A DNA stretch of 64,000 nucleotides from Pseudaquabacterium pictum (GCF_005403045.1 NZ_BJCL01000006.1:186001-250000); one strand, 5' to 3'. Positions 10,074 to 20,699 are shown, counted from the stretch's first letter. Numbers and translations are program-made. The notes: a model not told the origin generated them from the sequence alone.

Positions 10074-13000
10074 TCAGCCGCCCGAGACCAGCTGCAGCGG
10101 CGGCGCTGCCGGCCGCCGCGGCGCCGGCCGGCCGGCCAGCCAGGGTGTCAGCGCCTCGGCCTCCAGCGGCCGGCAGTGCCAGTAGCCCTGGCCCAGGTCG
10201 CAGCCCAGGTCCTGCACCAGGGCCGATTGGGCGGCGGTCTCGATGCCCTCGGCCACCGTGGTCATGCGCAGGGTGCGGGCCACCCGCACCGTGGCCTCGA
10301 TCAGCGCACGGTGGTAGCCGCTGCGCTCGGCCTCGGCGATGAAGCTGCGGTCGATCTTCACCGTGTCCACCGGCAGCTGGTGCAGGCAGGACAGCGACGA
10401 ATAGCCGGTGCCGAAGTCGTCGAGCACCAGGCCCACGCCCAGGGCCTTGAGCCCGCGCAGCCGGGCCAGCGAAGTCGGGTCCTGCGCGGCCAGGCTCTCG
10501 GTCACCTCCAGCTGCAGGCAGGCCGCCGGCATGGCGCAATCGGCCAGCACCCGGCCCACCTGGTCCACCAGATCGGGCTGGCGCAGCTGCGCCACCGACA
10601 GGTTCACTGCCAGCACGCCCGGCGCCTGCGGCCCCAGGTCCAGCTGCCAGCGCATGTATTGCTCGCAGGCACTGCGCAGCACGAACAGGCCCACCGCGCC
10701 GATCAGGCCGGCCTCCTCGGCCACGCCGATGAACTGGCCCGGCGCCACCAGGCCGCGCTCGGGGTGGCGCCAGCGCACCAGGGCCTCTACGCCGGCGCAG
10801 CCGGTGCTGGCACCCGGTCCGCCGAGCGCCAGCACCGGCTGGTAGACGACAAACAGCTCGTCGCGCACCAGGGCCTCGTGCAGGTCCGCTTCCAGCGTGG
10901 CGCGCTGCACCACCTGGGTCTGCATGCGTGGTTCGAACAGCACCCAGCGGCCGCGGCCGGCACGCTTGGCCTCGTACATCGCGGTGTCGGCGTCGCGCAG
11001 CAGGCTGTCGGCATCGGTGATCGGCTGTGCCGAGGTCACCACGCCGATGCTGGCGCTGCTGTGCAGCCGCTGGCCGCGCAGCGCGTACGGCCGCGCCAGC
11101 ACCTGCAGCAGCCGCTCGGCCACCAGGCCGGCATCGGCCGGGCTGCGCAGGTCGGACAGCAGCACCACGAACTCGTCGCCACCCAGCCGTGCCGCAGTGG
11201 GCGTGGCGTTGCGGGCCACGGTGTCGGGCACTCGGCCGCCGGCGCCATCGCGCAGCGCGCCCTGCAGCCGCTCGGCGATCTGGCGCAGCAGCTCGTCGCC
11301 GGCGGCATGGCCCAGCGTGTCATTGACCTGCTTGAAGCGGTCGAAGTCCAGGAACATCAGGCCGAAGTGGCGGCCGGGGTCGGCCCGCCACTGCGCCAGT
11401 GCCTGCTGCAGCGCCGGCATCAGCGCGGCGCGGTTGGGCAGGCCGGTGAGGGCATCGTGGGTGGCGCTGTCGCGCAGCTGCTGCTCCTGGCGCTTGCGTT
11501 CGCTGATGTCGATGTGCACGCCCACCAGGCGGCAGGCGCTGCCGGCGGCGTCCCGCTCGACCACGCTGCCGTAGGACTGCAGCCACACCCAGTGGCCGGC
11601 GCGGTGGCGCACACGCAGGTCGAAGCGCATCGGCAGCGCCGGGTCGGCGATGTGGTCGCGCACGCTGGCTTCGACCACGGACCGGTCGTCGGGGTGGATC
11701 AGGTCGTGCCAGCGCGGCAGCAGGCGCGCCATCTCGTCGGGCTGGTAGCCCAGCATCTGGCAGCTGACCGCGCTCCACTGGCGCTGGCCGGTGTCGGGCC
11801 GCCACTCCCAGGTGCCGATGTCGGCCGCCCGCAGCGCCATCTGCAGCAGGGTGCGCTGGGCACGCTGTTCGGTCACGTCGACGAAGCAGGCCACCGCGCC
11901 GTGCACCGCGCCATGCGGGGTGCGCAGCGGCTCGCTGTTGACCAGCAGCCAGCGCTGCTCGCCATCGGGCGTGACCACGCCCAGGCTGGCACCACGCACG
12001 CTGCTGCCGTCGCGCAGCGAGCGGGCTGCCGGATGCTGGTCCCCGGGACAGGGGCTCAGGTCGTCATGCACCGTGCGCCAGCGTGCATCCACCGGCGTGC
12101 GGCCGAACAGCTGGTCGCGGCTGAGGCCCAGCACCTGCTCGGCGGCGCGGTTGGCATCGACGATGGCGCCGCTGGCATCGTGCTCCACCATGCCGGCCGG
12201 CAGGGCGTCGAGCAGGGCGCGCAGGCGCTGGCGCTGGTAGACCTGCTCGGTGATCTCGGTCTCCACCGCGATGTAGCCGCTGACCTGGCCATCGGCGCCG
12301 CGCAGCGGCTGGATGTCGATGTCCAGCCAGTAGCTGCGGCCGGTCTTGCCGCGGTTCAGCAGCTCCACCCGCACGCCCTGGCCGGCGGCGAAGGCCGCAC
12401 GCATGCGGGCCACAGTGGCGGCGTCGGTCTCGGTGGTCTGCAGCAGTGCGCCGGGCGACCGGCCCACCGCCTCGTGCAGCGCATGGCCGCTGACGCGGGT
12501 GAAGGCCTCGTTGACCCAGACGATGCGGCGCTGCGCATCGGTGATGACCACCGCGTTGTGGGTGTGCTGGGCCACCAGGGCCAGGCGGGCAACCTGCTCG
12601 GCCTGCGCCGTCAATCGCTCATGCTGGCGGCGCAGCCGCCGGGCCATCGGCTCCACCACGCCGCCGGCCAGCCCCAGCAGCAGCAGGCCGCCCAGCGCGG
12701 CCACGGTGGCCAGGCGCTGCTGCGCCTCGGCCGCCTTGTGGCTGGCATGCACCTGGATCTGCTGCACCAGCGCGTCGGCCGCGTCCAGCGCCTGCTCGGC
12801 CTCGGCCTGCAGCTGCCGCGGCGTGGCGGCGGCGGGCGCGCCGGGGTCGGCAGGCCGCACCGGCAGCTGCGCCCGGTACCACAGGCGCTCGCGGCTGTCC
12901 TGCCAGCGGCGCACGGCCGCCGTCAGTGCCGGTGGCAGCAGTGCCAGCCGGCGTTCGTCATAGGCATCCAGCAGGGTCTCGATGCGCAGCGCGTCCTGCT

Positions 13001-13253
13001 GGGCGCGGGCCAGCGCGGTGTCCAGCGCGGCCAGCCCGTCGGCGCCGCCGGCACCGGCCAGCAGCGCGATGCGCTGTGCCAGCATGGCCTGGGCGCCGGC
13101 CAGGCGGATCAGCTCGCCGTCGGCGCTGCGGCGCTGCTCGCCGCGCCACGCGCTCCAGCAGGCCAGCGCCATCAGCAGCGCAATCAGCGCCAGCGCGCCG
13201 TGCATCATCCAGCGCAGGTGCTGCTGCGGCGCCTTGGCCGCGGGCGCGGCCAT
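10074..13253 (-). CDS. PilJ-type sensor / PAS / GGDEF-EAL protein
   Basis: A 1059-residue inner-membrane c-di-GMP enzyme and the last gene of the chemotaxis operon. Between two transmembrane helices lies a PilJ-like periplasmic domain (LIRLAGAQAMLAQRIALLAG). Three PAS modules follow, ending in typical PAC tails (ITEQVYQRQ, DVTEQRAQ, DISERKRQ). GGDEF is intact (ARLGGDEFVVLL, residues 691-695), and the EAL domain has EALVRW (823), NLSVAQL, LEVTESL, DDFGTGYSS, KIDRSF and AEGIET. Both activities look possible. An RxxD inhibitory site is not at its usual spacing before GGDEF. ATG 13253 follows the upstream MCP's stop as TGACATG; an in-frame ATG at 13274 is the alternative start. Confidence 0.9.
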   Translation of the reverse strand: MAAPAAKAPQQHLRWMMHGALALIALLMALACWSAWRGEQRRSADGELIRLAGAQAMLAQRIALLAGAGGADGLAALDTALARAQQDALRIETLLDAYDERRLALLPPALTAAVRRWQDSRERLWYRAQLPVRPADPGAPAAATPRQLQAEAEQALDAADALVQQIQVHASHKAAEAQQRLATVAALGGLLLLGLAGGVVEPMARRLRRQHERLTAQAEQVARLALVAQHTHNAVVITDAQRRIVWVNEAFTRVSGHALHEAVGRSPGALLQTTETDAATVARMRAAFAAGQGVRVELLNRGKTGRSYWLDIDIQPLRGADGQVSGYIAVETEITEQVYQRQRLRALLDALPAGMVEHDASGAIVDANRAAEQVLGLSRDQLFGRTPVDARWRTVHDDLSPCPGDQHPAARSLRDGSSVRGASLGVVTPDGEQRWLLVNSEPLRTPHGAVHGAVACFVDVTEQRAQRTLLQMALRAADIGTWEWRPDTGQRQWSAVSCQMLGYQPDEMARLLPRWHDLIHPDDRSVVEASVRDHIADPALPMRFDLRVRHRAGHWVWLQSYGSVVERDAAGSACRLVGVHIDISERKRQEQQLRDSATHDALTGLPNRAALMPALQQALAQWRADPGRHFGLMFLDFDRFKQVNDTLGHAAGDELLRQIAERLQGALRDGAGGRVPDTVARNATPTAARLGGDEFVVLLSDLRSPADAGLVAERLLQVLARPYALRGQRLHSSASIGVVTSAQPITDADSLLRDADTAMYEAKRAGRGRWVLFEPRMQTQVVQRATLEADLHEALVRDELFVVYQPVLALGGPGASTGCAGVEALVRWRHPERGLVAPGQFIGVAEEAGLIGAVGLFVLRSACEQYMRWQLDLGPQAPGVLAVNLSVAQLRQPDLVDQVGRVLADCAMPAACLQLEVTESLAAQDPTSLARLRGLKALGVGLVLDDFGTGYSSLSCLHQLPVDTVKIDRSFIAEAERSGYHRALIEATVRVARTLRMTTVAEGIETAAQSALVQDLGCDLGQGYWHCRPLEAEALTPWLAGRPAPRRPAAPPLQLVSGG

Positions 13254-13254
13254 G

Positions 13255-15708
13255 TCAGGCGGTGGCGCCGGCATGGCGGCGCGCCATCAGGGCGGCGGGG
13301 CTGGTGCCCTGCTCGCGCCGGTAGGCGCCGCAGCCGATGAACTCGCTGCTGCCCAGCGGCAGGATGAACGATTCCTTGGGCGTCACCTGCCGGGTGCCGG
13401 GGCTGACCACGTCGTACTGGATCCAGCCGCCGCCGCTGTCGGCTGCGGCCCAGGCCTTCTCCAGGAAGCTCACCGCCTCCAGCCCGGGGATGGCGCTGGA
13501 GGGCTGGCCCACCAGCATCGGCTTGCTGCCGAACACGCTGATCATGCCGTTGCGGTCCATCACGAAGATGTACAGGTCGCGGTCGATGAAACGGCTGCCT
13601 GCGGCATGGAAATCGGCAAAGGCACGGTCGCGGCCCACGGCCTCGATGTGCGCCACCGCCGCCTCCACCAGGCCGTGGGCCTCGTCGGCCGAGGCCTGCC
13701 GCAGCCGCATCGACACCACCGCCTCGCGCAGCTTGTGCGCCCGCTCCACCAGGGTGTTGGACGCGCTGGCCGACATCTCCACCAGCGCCGCGTTCTCGCG
13801 GGTGATCTTGTCGAGGTTGCCGACGTTCTCGGTCACCTCGCCCAGGCCGGCGCTCTGCTGGGTGCTGGCGGTGGAGATCGAGCGCAGCTTGCCCGAGACC
13901 TCGCGCACGCCGCCGACGATGGTGTCCAGCGTGCCGGCCACATGGCGCAGCTTGCCCGCCGAGACATCGGCCTGGCTGGCGGCGTTGCCGATCAGCGCGC
14001 GGATCTCGTCGGCCGATTCGGCGCAGCGGCGCGCCAGGTGGCGCACCTCGCTGGCCACCACGGCAAAGCCCTTGCCGGACTCGCCGGCGCGGGCCGCCTC
14101 GACGGCGGCATTCAGCGACAGCATGCCGGTCTGGAAGGCCACATCGTCGATCACCGCCACCACCTCGGCCATGCGCTCGGCGGCCTCCTGCATGCGGGCC
14201 ATGGCGGCGACGGTGTCGGCCATCGCGGCGTGGCCCTGCTCGGCTTCCTGGAACAGGGTCTCGGTCAGGCTGTCCAGCGCGCGTGCGGCTTCGGCGTTCT
14301 GTGCCACGCCGCTGCTGAGCTGGCCGATGGCGACGACCGAGCTGCGCAGGCTGCCGGCCTGCTCGTCGGTGCGCTGCGACAGGCGCTGGCTGCCGTCGGC
14401 CACCTGGCTGCCAGCCAGGTTGACCAGCGCCGCGCTGCTGCGGATCTCGGCCACCATGCCCGACAGCTGGGCGCAGGTGGCATCGACCTGGTGGCCGATC
14501 TCGGCCAGCTCGTCGCTGCCGTGCACCGTGGTGCGGTGGGCCAGGTCGCCGCTGGCCATGGCGTCGGTGCCGCGGCGCAGCGTGCGCAGCGAGGCCTGGA
14601 AGGTGACGTGCAGCGACAGCAGCAGGTAGGCCAGCAGCAGCGTGCAGGCCACGAAGGCGGCAGCCTGCAGCGCGATCTGTTGCCGGTGCGCGTCGGCCCG
14701 GCTGCGCAGCAGGTTCTGCAGGTCCACCGAGGCCTCGTTGGCCAGGCCATGCAACTGGTCCAGCGCGGCGGTGGCCTGGTCGAAGAAGTCGGCGCTGGTG
14801 CCGCCCGGGTTGTCGCTGGCGGCCAGCTGATCGACCTGACGCGCCAGGCGTTGCATCGCATCCCGCGTGGCCGGCCAGGCGCGCAGGGCCTCGCCGCCGT
14901 GGCGCTCGTAGTAGGCCACCCGGGTGGCCAGTTCGTCGATGTTGCGCCGCACCAGCGCCACCTGGCCGATCAGCAGGGCACGGCGGTCGCGGGCAGCCGG
15001 GTCGGCGCCGGCATCGCCGGCCTGCCTGCCGGTCTGCGCCTGCGTCATCTGGGCGGCACCGATGCCGCGGGCCACGGCCATCGCCTCCAGCGTCACCGGC
15101 ACGGTGTCGACCAGCAGCAGGCTGAGGTAGTAGCTGCGCGGCAGCGGGTCCAGCACCAGGCCGGAGCGGTCGCCATTGAGCAGGGCCAGCTGGCGGATGG
15201 CGTCCACCAGCCGGGTGTGGCTGGCAAAGGCGGCATCCGGTGGGCCGGCCATGCCGTCCTGTGCCAGGCCCAGCAGCTGGCTGCGCAGCGGTGACCAGGC
15301 GTCGTCGAGCCGGTAGTCCATCGGCTGGGCCAGCACGGTGTCCAGCCGCTCGACGGCGCTCTTCAGCGCGGTGCGTGCATCGCCACGCTGCGGCATGGCG
15401 GCGGCATCGCCGCGCAGCACGCGCTCGTGCAGCCCGCGGTGCTTCTGCACCTCCAGCATCAGCGGCAGCAGCCGCTCGACCACGGCCGTGCCCTGCAGCT
15501 CGGCCTGGGTGGTGCGGCGCAGCTCCCACTGCAGCTGCAGCGACAGGGCCATCAGCACGGCCATCGGCAGCAGCACCGACACCGCCAGCAGGGCCAGCTT
15601 GTTGCGCATGCGCAGCGAGAACATCAGCCGTGCGCCCGGGGCCATCAGGCCACGGGTCCAGCGGCCGGAGCCGGTGTCGGACGTCTGGGGTGCAGTGGAA
15701 TCGGTCAT
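13255..15708 (-). CDS. Methyl-accepting chemotaxis protein with C-terminal Cache domain
   Basis: An 817-residue receptor. TM1 is near residues 35-60; the periplasmic part contains [16 protein letters not shown], like NIT-type sensor regions; TM2 is near residue 340, followed by a HAMP-like stretch. The signalling hairpin is intact ([41 protein letters not shown]). After the MCP helices, residues about 690-800 ([28 protein letters not shown], then [13 protein letters not shown] and IGCGAYR) form a Cache_2-like domain that the topology puts in the cytoplasm. Its product should feed CheA through CheW. The start at ATG 15708 is chosen because upstream residues are Pro-rich and non-conserved; no strong Shine-Dalgarno supports any start. 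Confidence 0.9.
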   Translation of the reverse strand: MTDSTAPQTSDTGSGRWTRGLMAPGARLMFSLRMRNKLALLAVSVLLPMAVLMALSLQLQWELRRTTQAELQGTAVVERLLPLMLEVQKHRGLHERVLRGDAAAMPQRGDARTALKSAVERLDTVLAQPMDYRLDDAWSPLRSQLLGLAQDGMAGPPDAAFASHTRLVDAIRQLALLNGDRSGLVLDPLPRSYYLSLLLVDTVPVTLEAMAVARGIGAAQMTQAQTGRQAGDAGADPAARDRRALLIGQVALVRRNIDELATRVAYYERHGGEALRAWPATRDAMQRLARQVDQLAASDNPGGTSADFFDQATAALDQLHGLANEASVDLQNLLRSRADAHRQQIALQAAAFVACTLLLAYLLLSLHVTFQASLRTLRRGTDAMASGDLAHRTTVHGSDELAEIGHQVDATCAQLSGMVAEIRSSAALVNLAGSQVADGSQRLSQRTDEQAGSLRSSVVAIGQLSSGVAQNAEAARALDSLTETLFQEAEQGHAAMADTVAAMARMQEAAERMAEVVAVIDDVAFQTGMLSLNAAVEAARAGESGKGFAVVASEVRHLARRCAESADEIRALIGNAASQADVSAGKLRHVAGTLDTIVGGVREVSGKLRSISTASTQQSAGLGEVTENVGNLDKITRENAALVEMSASASNTLVERAHKLREAVVSMRLRQASADEAHGLVEAAVAHIEAVGRDRAFADFHAAGSRFIDRDLYIFVMDRNGMISVFGSKPMLVGQPSSAIPGLEAVSFLEKAWAAADSGGGWIQYDVVSPGTRQVTPKESFILPLGSSEFIGCGAYRREQGTSPAALMARRHAGATA

Positions 15709-15831
15709 GGGCGCGGGGGTCGGCGGTGCGGGCGGACTGCCGGCACCATGCAGCGGCATGCTGGCGTGAACCGGCGGCGGGCAAAGCACCGATCAGCGGC
15801 GTGTTGGCCGGTCATCTGTGCCGGTGGCGGT

Positions 15832-16944
15832 TCAGGCCGGGGTGCCGCGGCTGGCCGCCTGCTGCAGCCAGCCGGCCAGCTGGCCCAGCGGCAGCACCGA
15901 TTCGGCGCCGCCCAGGCGCACCGCCTCGCGCGGCATGCCGTAGACCACGCTGGTGGCCTCGTCCTGCGCCGCGGTGCGGGCGCCGGCGTCGCGCATCTCG
16001 CGCAGGCCGCGGGCGCCATCGTCGCCCATGCCGGTGAGGATGATGCCCAGCGCGTTGGCACCGGCGCAGTGCGCCACCGACTTGAACAGCACGTCCACCG
16101 ATGGCTTGTGGCGGTTGACCAGCGGACCGTCGCGCACGCTCACCAGGTACTGCGCACCACTGCGCAGCAGCTGCATGTGGCGCCCCCCCGGGGCGATCAG
16201 CACGCGGCCGTCGACCACGCGGTCGCCATCGCTGGCTTCCTTGACCTCCACCGCGCACAGGCCGTTCAGCCGCTCTGCCAGCGCGCCGGTGAAGCGCTCG
16301 GGCATGTGCTGCACGATGACCATGCCCGGTGCGGTGCGCGGCAGGCCGACCAGCAGCGTCTCGATGGCCTGCACGCCGCCGGTGGAACTGCCCACGGCCA
16401 CCACCCGGTCGGTGGTGACGGCCATGGCGCCCGCAGCGGCCGGCGGCGGCAGGCGGGCGGGCAGCGGCTGCGCGGGTGCGCTGGCCGCCGCGCGCGGCCG
16501 CATCGCCCGCAGGTTGCTGGCCGCGGCGGCCCGCACACAGGCCACCAGGCCGTTGGACGGATCGGTGAGGAAGTCGCGCAGGCCCAGCTTGGGCTTGGTG
16601 ACGAAGGCCACCGCGCCCTCGGCCAGGGCCTGCAGCGTGGTGGTCGCGCCCTGCTCGGTCAGGGTGGAGCACATGACCACCGGCGTCGGCCGCTCGGCCA
16701 TGATCTTGCGCAGGAAGCTGATGCCGTCCATGCGCGGCATCTCCACGTCCAGCACCACCACGTCGGGCCAGCGCGCGGCCATCTTGGGCCAGGCGAACAG
16801 CGGGTCGCTGGCGGTGGCGATGACTTCGATGCCGCCGGCCGCGAGCAGCTCGGCCAGGTGCTTGCGCACCACGGCGGAATCGTCCACCACCACCGCGGTG
16901 ATGCGTTGGCCGGCGGTGGCGGTCGGGGCGGGCTGGGGCGCCAT
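15832..16944 (-). CDS. cheB: Chemotaxis protein-glutamate methylesterase/deamidase CheB
   Basis: A 370-residue two-domain response regulator. The N-terminal receiver has DD at 21-22 and the phospho-acceptor D66 in [14 protein letters not shown] Pro/Ala linker (residues about 145-175) leads to the methylesterase domain with the catalytic triad S187 (GSSTGG), H213 (VQHMPE) and D309 (LTGMGDDGA). CheA phosphorylation would activate demethylation and deamidation of the MCPs. ATG 16944 with GGAG about 10 nt upstream marks the start; the open frame extends back over cheD but is not CheB-like there. It lies 32 nt after cheD in the operon. Confidence 0.97.
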   Translation of the reverse strand: MAPQPAPTATAGQRITAVVVDDSAVVRKHLAELLAAGGIEVIATASDPLFAWPKMAARWPDVVVLDVEMPRMDGISFLRKIMAERPTPVVMCSTLTEQGATTTLQALAEGAVAFVTKPKLGLRDFLTDPSNGLVACVRAAAASNLRAMRPRAAASAPAQPLPARLPPPAAAGAMAVTTDRVVAVGSSTGGVQAIETLLVGLPRTAPGMVIVQHMPERFTGALAERLNGLCAVEVKEASDGDRVVDGRVLIAPGGRHMQLLRSGAQYLVSVRDGPLVNRHKPSVDVLFKSVAHCAGANALGIILTGMGDDGARGLREMRDAGARTAAQDEATSVVYGMPREAVRLGGAESVLPLGQLAGWLQQAASRGTPA

Positions 16945-16976
16945 GGTCGGGGTTCTCCGGATGCGGGTGCGGCGGC

Positions 16977-17822
16977 TCAGCCGCGCAGGTGGTCGGGCGC
17001 CTGGCCGGTGCCGCGGCGCATGGTCACCACGCCGGTGGCCAGCGTCAGCGACACGGTGCGCGGGATGTCCTCGCCGACGTCCACGCCGTCGAGCTGGAAG
17101 CCGTAGCGGTCGATCAGCGACCAGCCCTGTTCGATGTTGCGTTCGCCGATGTTGAAGCGCGCCGCGCTGACGCCGGACATGGTGTCGGCGCCGCCGTAGA
17201 GGTGGGCCACGTACTCCTGCGGCTGGGTGCCCAGCGCGCCCAGGGCGCGCACCATCTCGGCCACCGCCTCGTCGCCGTAGCGGCCGTCGGGCGGCTCGCC
17301 GTTGCGGCGCTGGCGCTGCGGCAGCAGGAAGTGGCACATGCCGCCGATGCGACGCACCGGATGCCACAGCGTGATCGCCACGCAGGAGCCCAGCAGCGTG
17401 CGCAGGCTGGCCACCTGCTGGCCCAGGTGCATCTGGCCGGGCATCAGCACCAGGTTCTGGCCCGGCGTGCCGCGCACCTGCCAGTGGCCGTCGGTCACCG
17501 CCACCGGTGGTGGCGCCGGGGCGGGTGCCGGCGCGGGCGGGCGCCGTGGTGCCGGTGCGCGGGCGGTCGGGCTGTCCAGCGGCCAGGTGGGCTGGAAGTC
17601 GGTCAGCGGCCGCGTCGGCTGGAAATCGGCCAGCGGGCGCGTCGGCTGGAAGTCGTTGAACGGGCGGGTGGGCTGGAAGTCGTTGAACGGCCGCGTCGGC
17701 TGGAACTCGGCGCCGGCGGGGCGCGGCCGCGCCGGCAGTGGCGCGGGGGCAGGCGCGGGGCGGGCCGCATCGGCCGGCTGGGTGGGGGCCCAGCCGCCGC
17801 GCAGCCCCGGCGGCTTACGCAT
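16977..17822 (-). CDS. cheD: Chemoreceptor glutamine deamidase CheD with repeat-bearing N-terminal extension
   Basis: A 281-residue CheD. The catalytic domain spans residues about 110-280, with the nucleophile C147 in LLGSCVAI and H164 in GGMCHFLLP, the normal CheD active site for deamidating receptor glutamines and for CheY/CheC interplay. The first 110 residues are atypical: Pro/Ala-rich flanks around five 9-residue repeats ([45 protein letters not shown]; residues 39-83). Ordinary CheD proteins are about 160-200 residues. ATG 17822 overlaps the end of cheR by 8 bp (ATGCGTAA). Confidence 0.93.
   Translation of the reverse strand: MRKPPGLRGGWAPTQPADAARPAPAPAPLPARPRPAGAEFQPTRPFNDFQPTRPFNDFQPTRPLADFQPTRPLTDFQPTWPLDSPTARAPAPRRPPAPAPAPAPPPVAVTDGHWQVRGTPGQNLVLMPGQMHLGQQVASLRTLLGSCVAITLWHPVRRIGGMCHFLLPQRQRRNGEPPDGRYGDEAVAEMVRALGALGTQPQEYVAHLYGGADTMSGVSAARFNIGERNIEQGWSLIDRYGFQLDGVDVGEDIPRTVSLTLATGVVTMRRGTGQAPDHLRG
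17574..17708 (-). repeat. Five tandem 27-bp repeats inside cheD
   Basis: Five in-frame copies of a 27 bp unit encode the consensus D-F-Q-P-T-R-P-(F/L)-x. The two N-terminal copies (nearest 17708) are almost identical at DNA level; the copy nearest 17574 is the most diverged (Arg to Trp). The 27 bp period keeps the frame, so copy-number changes would lengthen or shorten the CheD extension without breaking the gene. Confidence 0.95.
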
Positions 17823-18618
17823 GGGTGTGCACGGCCGTGCCCAGCGGGCGCAGCGGCAGGCCCAGGCTGCTCAGCGATTCGGCATGGCCTGTGTACAGCA
17901 CGCCCTGCGGCTTCAGGTGGCCCAGCACCCGGCGCAGGATCTCGGCCTTGGCCTCGGTGTCGAAGTAGATCAGCACGTTGCGCAGGAAGATCACGTCGAA
18001 CTGCGGCAGCCAGTCGGGCAGCGGCTGCATCAGGTTGGCCGCCTCGAAGCGCACCTTGACGCGCAGCTCGCGGCTGACCAGCACCTGGCCGGTCTGCTCG
18101 CCCATGCCCCTGAGGCAGAAGCGCTTCAGGTACGCCGGCGGCACCATGCGCGCACGGTCCATCGGGTACAGCGCGCGGCGGGCCGACTCCACCATCGCGG
18201 TGGACAGGTCGGTGCCGATGATCTGCCAGGGCGCGTGCGTCAGCTGCTCGCTCAGCAGCATGGCCACGCTGTAGGCCTCCTCGCCCGACGAGCTGGCCGC
18301 GCTCCAGACGCTGAAGTCCTGCCCGGGCGGCACCAGGGCCAGGCGGTCGGCCAGGTCGTTGAAGTGCTGCGGCTCGCGGAAGAAGTAGGTCTCGTTGGTG
18401 GTCAGCCGGTCGATCAGCCGGGTCATCTCCTGCGCCGGCGCACCGCCGCGCAGCAGCTTCTCGACATAGGTTTCCACGTCCGGCTCGCCGGCCTCGGTGG
18501 CCAGGCGCTGCAGGCGGCCAGTGACCAGCGCATGCTTGGACTCGGTGAGCCGGATGCCCGAGACGCTGTGGAACAGCCGGGTCACCGCATCGAAGGCCTG
18601 GCTCGACAGCGGCTTCAT
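17815..18618 (-). CDS. cheR: Chemotaxis protein-glutamate O-methyltransferase CheR
   Basis: A 267-residue SAM-dependent methyltransferase acting on MCP glutamates. The N-terminal helical domain ([21 protein letters not shown]) is followed by [15 protein letters not shown] and the SAM-binding core [17 protein letters not shown], then [11 protein letters not shown] and [11 protein letters not shown], all typical of CheR. The ATG at 18618 overlaps the TGA of the upstream MCP (ATGA), and the gene ends 8 bp inside cheD, so the three should be translationally coupled. The start codes MKPLSSQAF; the longer frame lies within the MCP and is rejected. Confidence 0.97.
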   Translation of the reverse strand: MKPLSSQAFDAVTRLFHSVSGIRLTESKHALVTGRLQRLATEAGEPDVETYVEKLLRGGAPAQEMTRLIDRLTTNETYFFREPQHFNDLADRLALVPPGQDFSVWSAASSSGEEAYSVAMLLSEQLTHAPWQIIGTDLSTAMVESARRALYPMDRARMVPPAYLKRFCLRGMGEQTGQVLVSRELRVKVRFEAANLMQPLPDWLPQFDVIFLRNVLIYFDTEAKAEILRRVLGHLKPQGVLYTGHAESLSSLGLPLRPLGTAVHTHA

Positions 18619-20066
18619 CCGGCGTGCTCCGCCAGGCGGAAGCGGCCCATCAGCGCCTGCAGCTCGCCGGCCTTGTCCGACAGCTCGGCCGCGGTGGCGC
18701 TGAGCTCTTCGCTGGCCGCGGCGGTCTGCTGCGCGCTGTTGCTGAGGTGGTTCATCGCGCCGGTGATCTGCTGCACGCCCTGGGCCTGCTGGCCGGAGGC
18801 GCTGGCGATGGCCTGCACCAGGCTGCTGGTCTGGCGGATGCTGGGCACCATGCGCTGCAGCAGGTGGCCGGCACGCTCGGCCAGGCCCACGCTGCCGCCG
18901 GCCAGCTGGCCGATCTCGCGGGCGGCGGCCTGGCTGCGCTCGGCCAGCTTGCGCACCTCGGCCGCCACCACGGCAAAGCCCTTGCCGTGCTCGCCGGCAC
19001 GGGCGGCCTCGATGGCGGCGTTCAGCGCCAGCAGGTTGGTCTGGTAGGCGATGTCGTCGACGATGCCGATGCGCTGGGCGATCTGCTGCATCGCGTCCAC
19101 CGTGCGGACCACCGCCTCGCCGCCATCGGCGGCCTCGGCGGCGGCCTGGGTGGCGATGCCGTCGGTGGTGGTCGCGCTCTGCGCGTTCTGCTGCACCGAG
19201 GCGCTGATCTGCTGCAGCGAGGCGCTGGTCTCCTCGACGCTGGCCGCCTGCTGCGCCGCACCGCCGGACAGCGCGGCCGCCGTCTGCGACACCTGCGCCG
19301 CCGCACCCAGCAGGCGCTGGCTGGTGTCGCCCACCTGGCGCACCGTGCCGGCAAAGCTGCCGATCAGGCCATTGAGCTTCAGCGCCACCTGGCGCCAGCT
19401 GCCGTGCAGGCGGTCGGCCGGCATGCGTGCGCCCAGGTCGCCCTGGCTGGCGGCGTCGACGACGCGGTCCAGCGCCTGCTCGGCCAAGCGCTGCTCGGTG
19501 GTGTCCTGCCACTGGCCCACCGTGCCCAGCAGGCTGCCGGCGGGGGTGAAGATCGGCGTGGTGATGACCTCGTAGTGGCGGCCGCCCAGCACCATCTGGG
19601 TGGTGGCGCGGGCCTTCAGCGCGCGCAGCCGGTCCAGCGCGGCCTGCGGGTCGGCGTAGAACACGCCCACCGAGCTGCCCACCAGGGTGTCGGGATTGAA
19701 GCCGGGCAGCTCGCGCTGGAAGGCGGCGAGGTCGCGGCGCAGCACCGCATCCAGCGCCGGATTGACGTAGACCACGCGGCCCTCGGCATCCGCGATGCGG
19801 ATCGGCGTGGCCACCGAGGCCAGCGCGGTGCGGATGCGCATGGTCTGGTCGGCCTCGGCGGCCGCCGCGCGGGCCTGGGCACCGAATCGGCGCAGCAGCG
19901 CGGCCGACTGCCAGCCGGTGGCCAGCACGCCCAGCGCCGGCAGCGCTGACCAGGCCCACTGGCCGTGGGCGGCCACCACCGCGGTGGTGGCCAGGGTGGC
20001 CAGGGCCAGGCCGGCGGGCAGCCAGGCGGCGGCCGTGGTCGGGACGGCGAGCGGAGCATCGGACAT
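18615..20066 (-). CDS. PAS-domain methyl-accepting chemotaxis protein
   Basis: A 483-residue receptor with two short N-terminal hydrophobic segments (residues about 10-55) and almost no periplasmic domain, then a PAS module (residues about 75-185: [21 protein letters not shown]...[11 protein letters not shown]) and the MCP signalling domain with a perfect hairpin tip ([40 protein letters not shown]). Sensing is therefore likely cytoplasmic, an Aer-like layout; the ligand or cofactor is unknown. There is no CheR-binding pentapeptide at the C-terminus. ATG 20066 has GTGAGAA upstream; a GTG at 20084 just before the cheW stop is the alternative start. Confidence 0.92.
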   Translation of the reverse strand: MSDAPLAVPTTAAAWLPAGLALATLATTAVVAAHGQWAWSALPALGVLATGWQSAALLRRFGAQARAAAAEADQTMRIRTALASVATPIRIADAEGRVVYVNPALDAVLRRDLAAFQRELPGFNPDTLVGSSVGVFYADPQAALDRLRALKARATTQMVLGGRHYEVITTPIFTPAGSLLGTVGQWQDTTEQRLAEQALDRVVDAASQGDLGARMPADRLHGSWRQVALKLNGLIGSFAGTVRQVGDTSQRLLGAAAQVSQTAAALSGGAAQQAASVEETSASLQQISASVQQNAQSATTTDGIATQAAAEAADGGEAVVRTVDAMQQIAQRIGIVDDIAYQTNLLALNAAIEAARAGEHGKGFAVVAAEVRKLAERSQAAAREIGQLAGGSVGLAERAGHLLQRMVPSIRQTSSLVQAIASASGQQAQGVQQITGAMNHLSNSAQQTAAASEELSATAAELSDKAGELQALMGRFRLAEHAG

Positions 20067-20084
20067 GGGGGTTCTCACAGGCAC

Positions 20085-20669
20085 TCAGTGCGGCACATGG
20101 GCGGCGATCAGGGCGCTCAGTTCCTGCTGCGCCAGCACGCGTTCGAGCGCCAGCACGCCGATGGCCTCGCCGCGGACGCGGCTGATGCCCTGCAGGTAGG
20201 CGGCGTCGATGCGGGTGCCCAGCGGCGGCACCGGCTCGAAGTCGCCGGGCGGGGCGTCGAACACCTCGTAGACGGCATCCACCAGCAGGCCGACCACCAG
20301 GGTCTCGCCCAGGTGGTTGTCGCCGGCTGCGGTGTCCTCGTCGTCGATGCCGTCGTGGCCACGCGGCCGGGCTTCCACCACCACCACGCAGCTGCGGCGG
20401 CCGATCTCGGCGGGCGGGTGGCCCAGGCGCGCCACCAGGTCGATCACCGGCACCACCGCGCCGCGCAGGTTCATCACGCCGCGCACGAAGGCCGGTGTGC
20501 GCGGCAGCGCGGTGAGCCGGCCGACTTCCAGGATCTCGCGCACATCGGCGATGGGCACGGCCACGGCGTCGTTGCCGACGGCCATGCGCAGCAGGGCGCA
20601 GCCGGCGTGGTCGCTCTCGGCAGGGGCGGGCACCGGCCGGGGCCGGCTGCGGGGCAGGTCAGCGTGCAT
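20085..20669 (-). CDS. cheW: Chemotaxis coupling protein CheW
   Basis: A 194-residue CheW. The SH3-like fold motifs are clear: VAVPIADVREILEV, LPRTPAFVRGVMNLRGAVVPVIDL near the middle (the conserved RGxxxPVIDL block) and the C-terminal IDAAYLQGISRVRGEAIGVLALERVL. It links MCP tips to CheA in the receptor array. It is slightly longer than the usual 150-165 residues because of a Pro-rich N-terminus and an acidic insert (GIDDEDTAAGDNH, about residues 104-117). It sits 30 nt downstream of one MCP and 18 nt upstream of the next. Confidence 0.95.
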   Translation of the reverse strand: MHADLPRSRPRPVPAPAESDHAGCALLRMAVGNDAVAVPIADVREILEVGRLTALPRTPAFVRGVMNLRGAVVPVIDLVARLGHPPAEIGRRSCVVVVEARPRGHDGIDDEDTAAGDNHLGETLVVGLLVDAVYEVFDAPPGDFEPVPPLGTRIDAAYLQGISRVRGEAIGVLALERVLAQQELSALIAAHVPH

Positions 20670-20699
20670 GGCAGCGAACTCGGCGGCGGTGTTCCGCCA

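Noticed and set aside
6760-10539. A 1259-residue open frame antisense to the RND pump
   Set aside because: High GC content leaves long stop-free frames opposite real genes. It has His/Gly/Ala/Gln-rich composition, no domain, and covers a clear HAE1 pump.
13205-15784. An overlapping minus-strand frame of similar length to the Cache MCP
   Set aside because: Arg/Pro/Ala-rich without motifs; the other frame (13255-15708) contains the MCP hairpin and Cache domain.
15832-17367. Longer cheB with a 141-residue N-terminal extension
   Set aside because: The extension is in an Arg-rich frame across cheD; the receiver domain starts right after ATG 16944, which has a Shine-Dalgarno.
18624-19949. Plus-strand frame opposite the PAS-MCP
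   Set aside because: Composed of Gly/Ala/His/Leu/Gln runs typical of antisense frames in GC-rich genes; no start signal.
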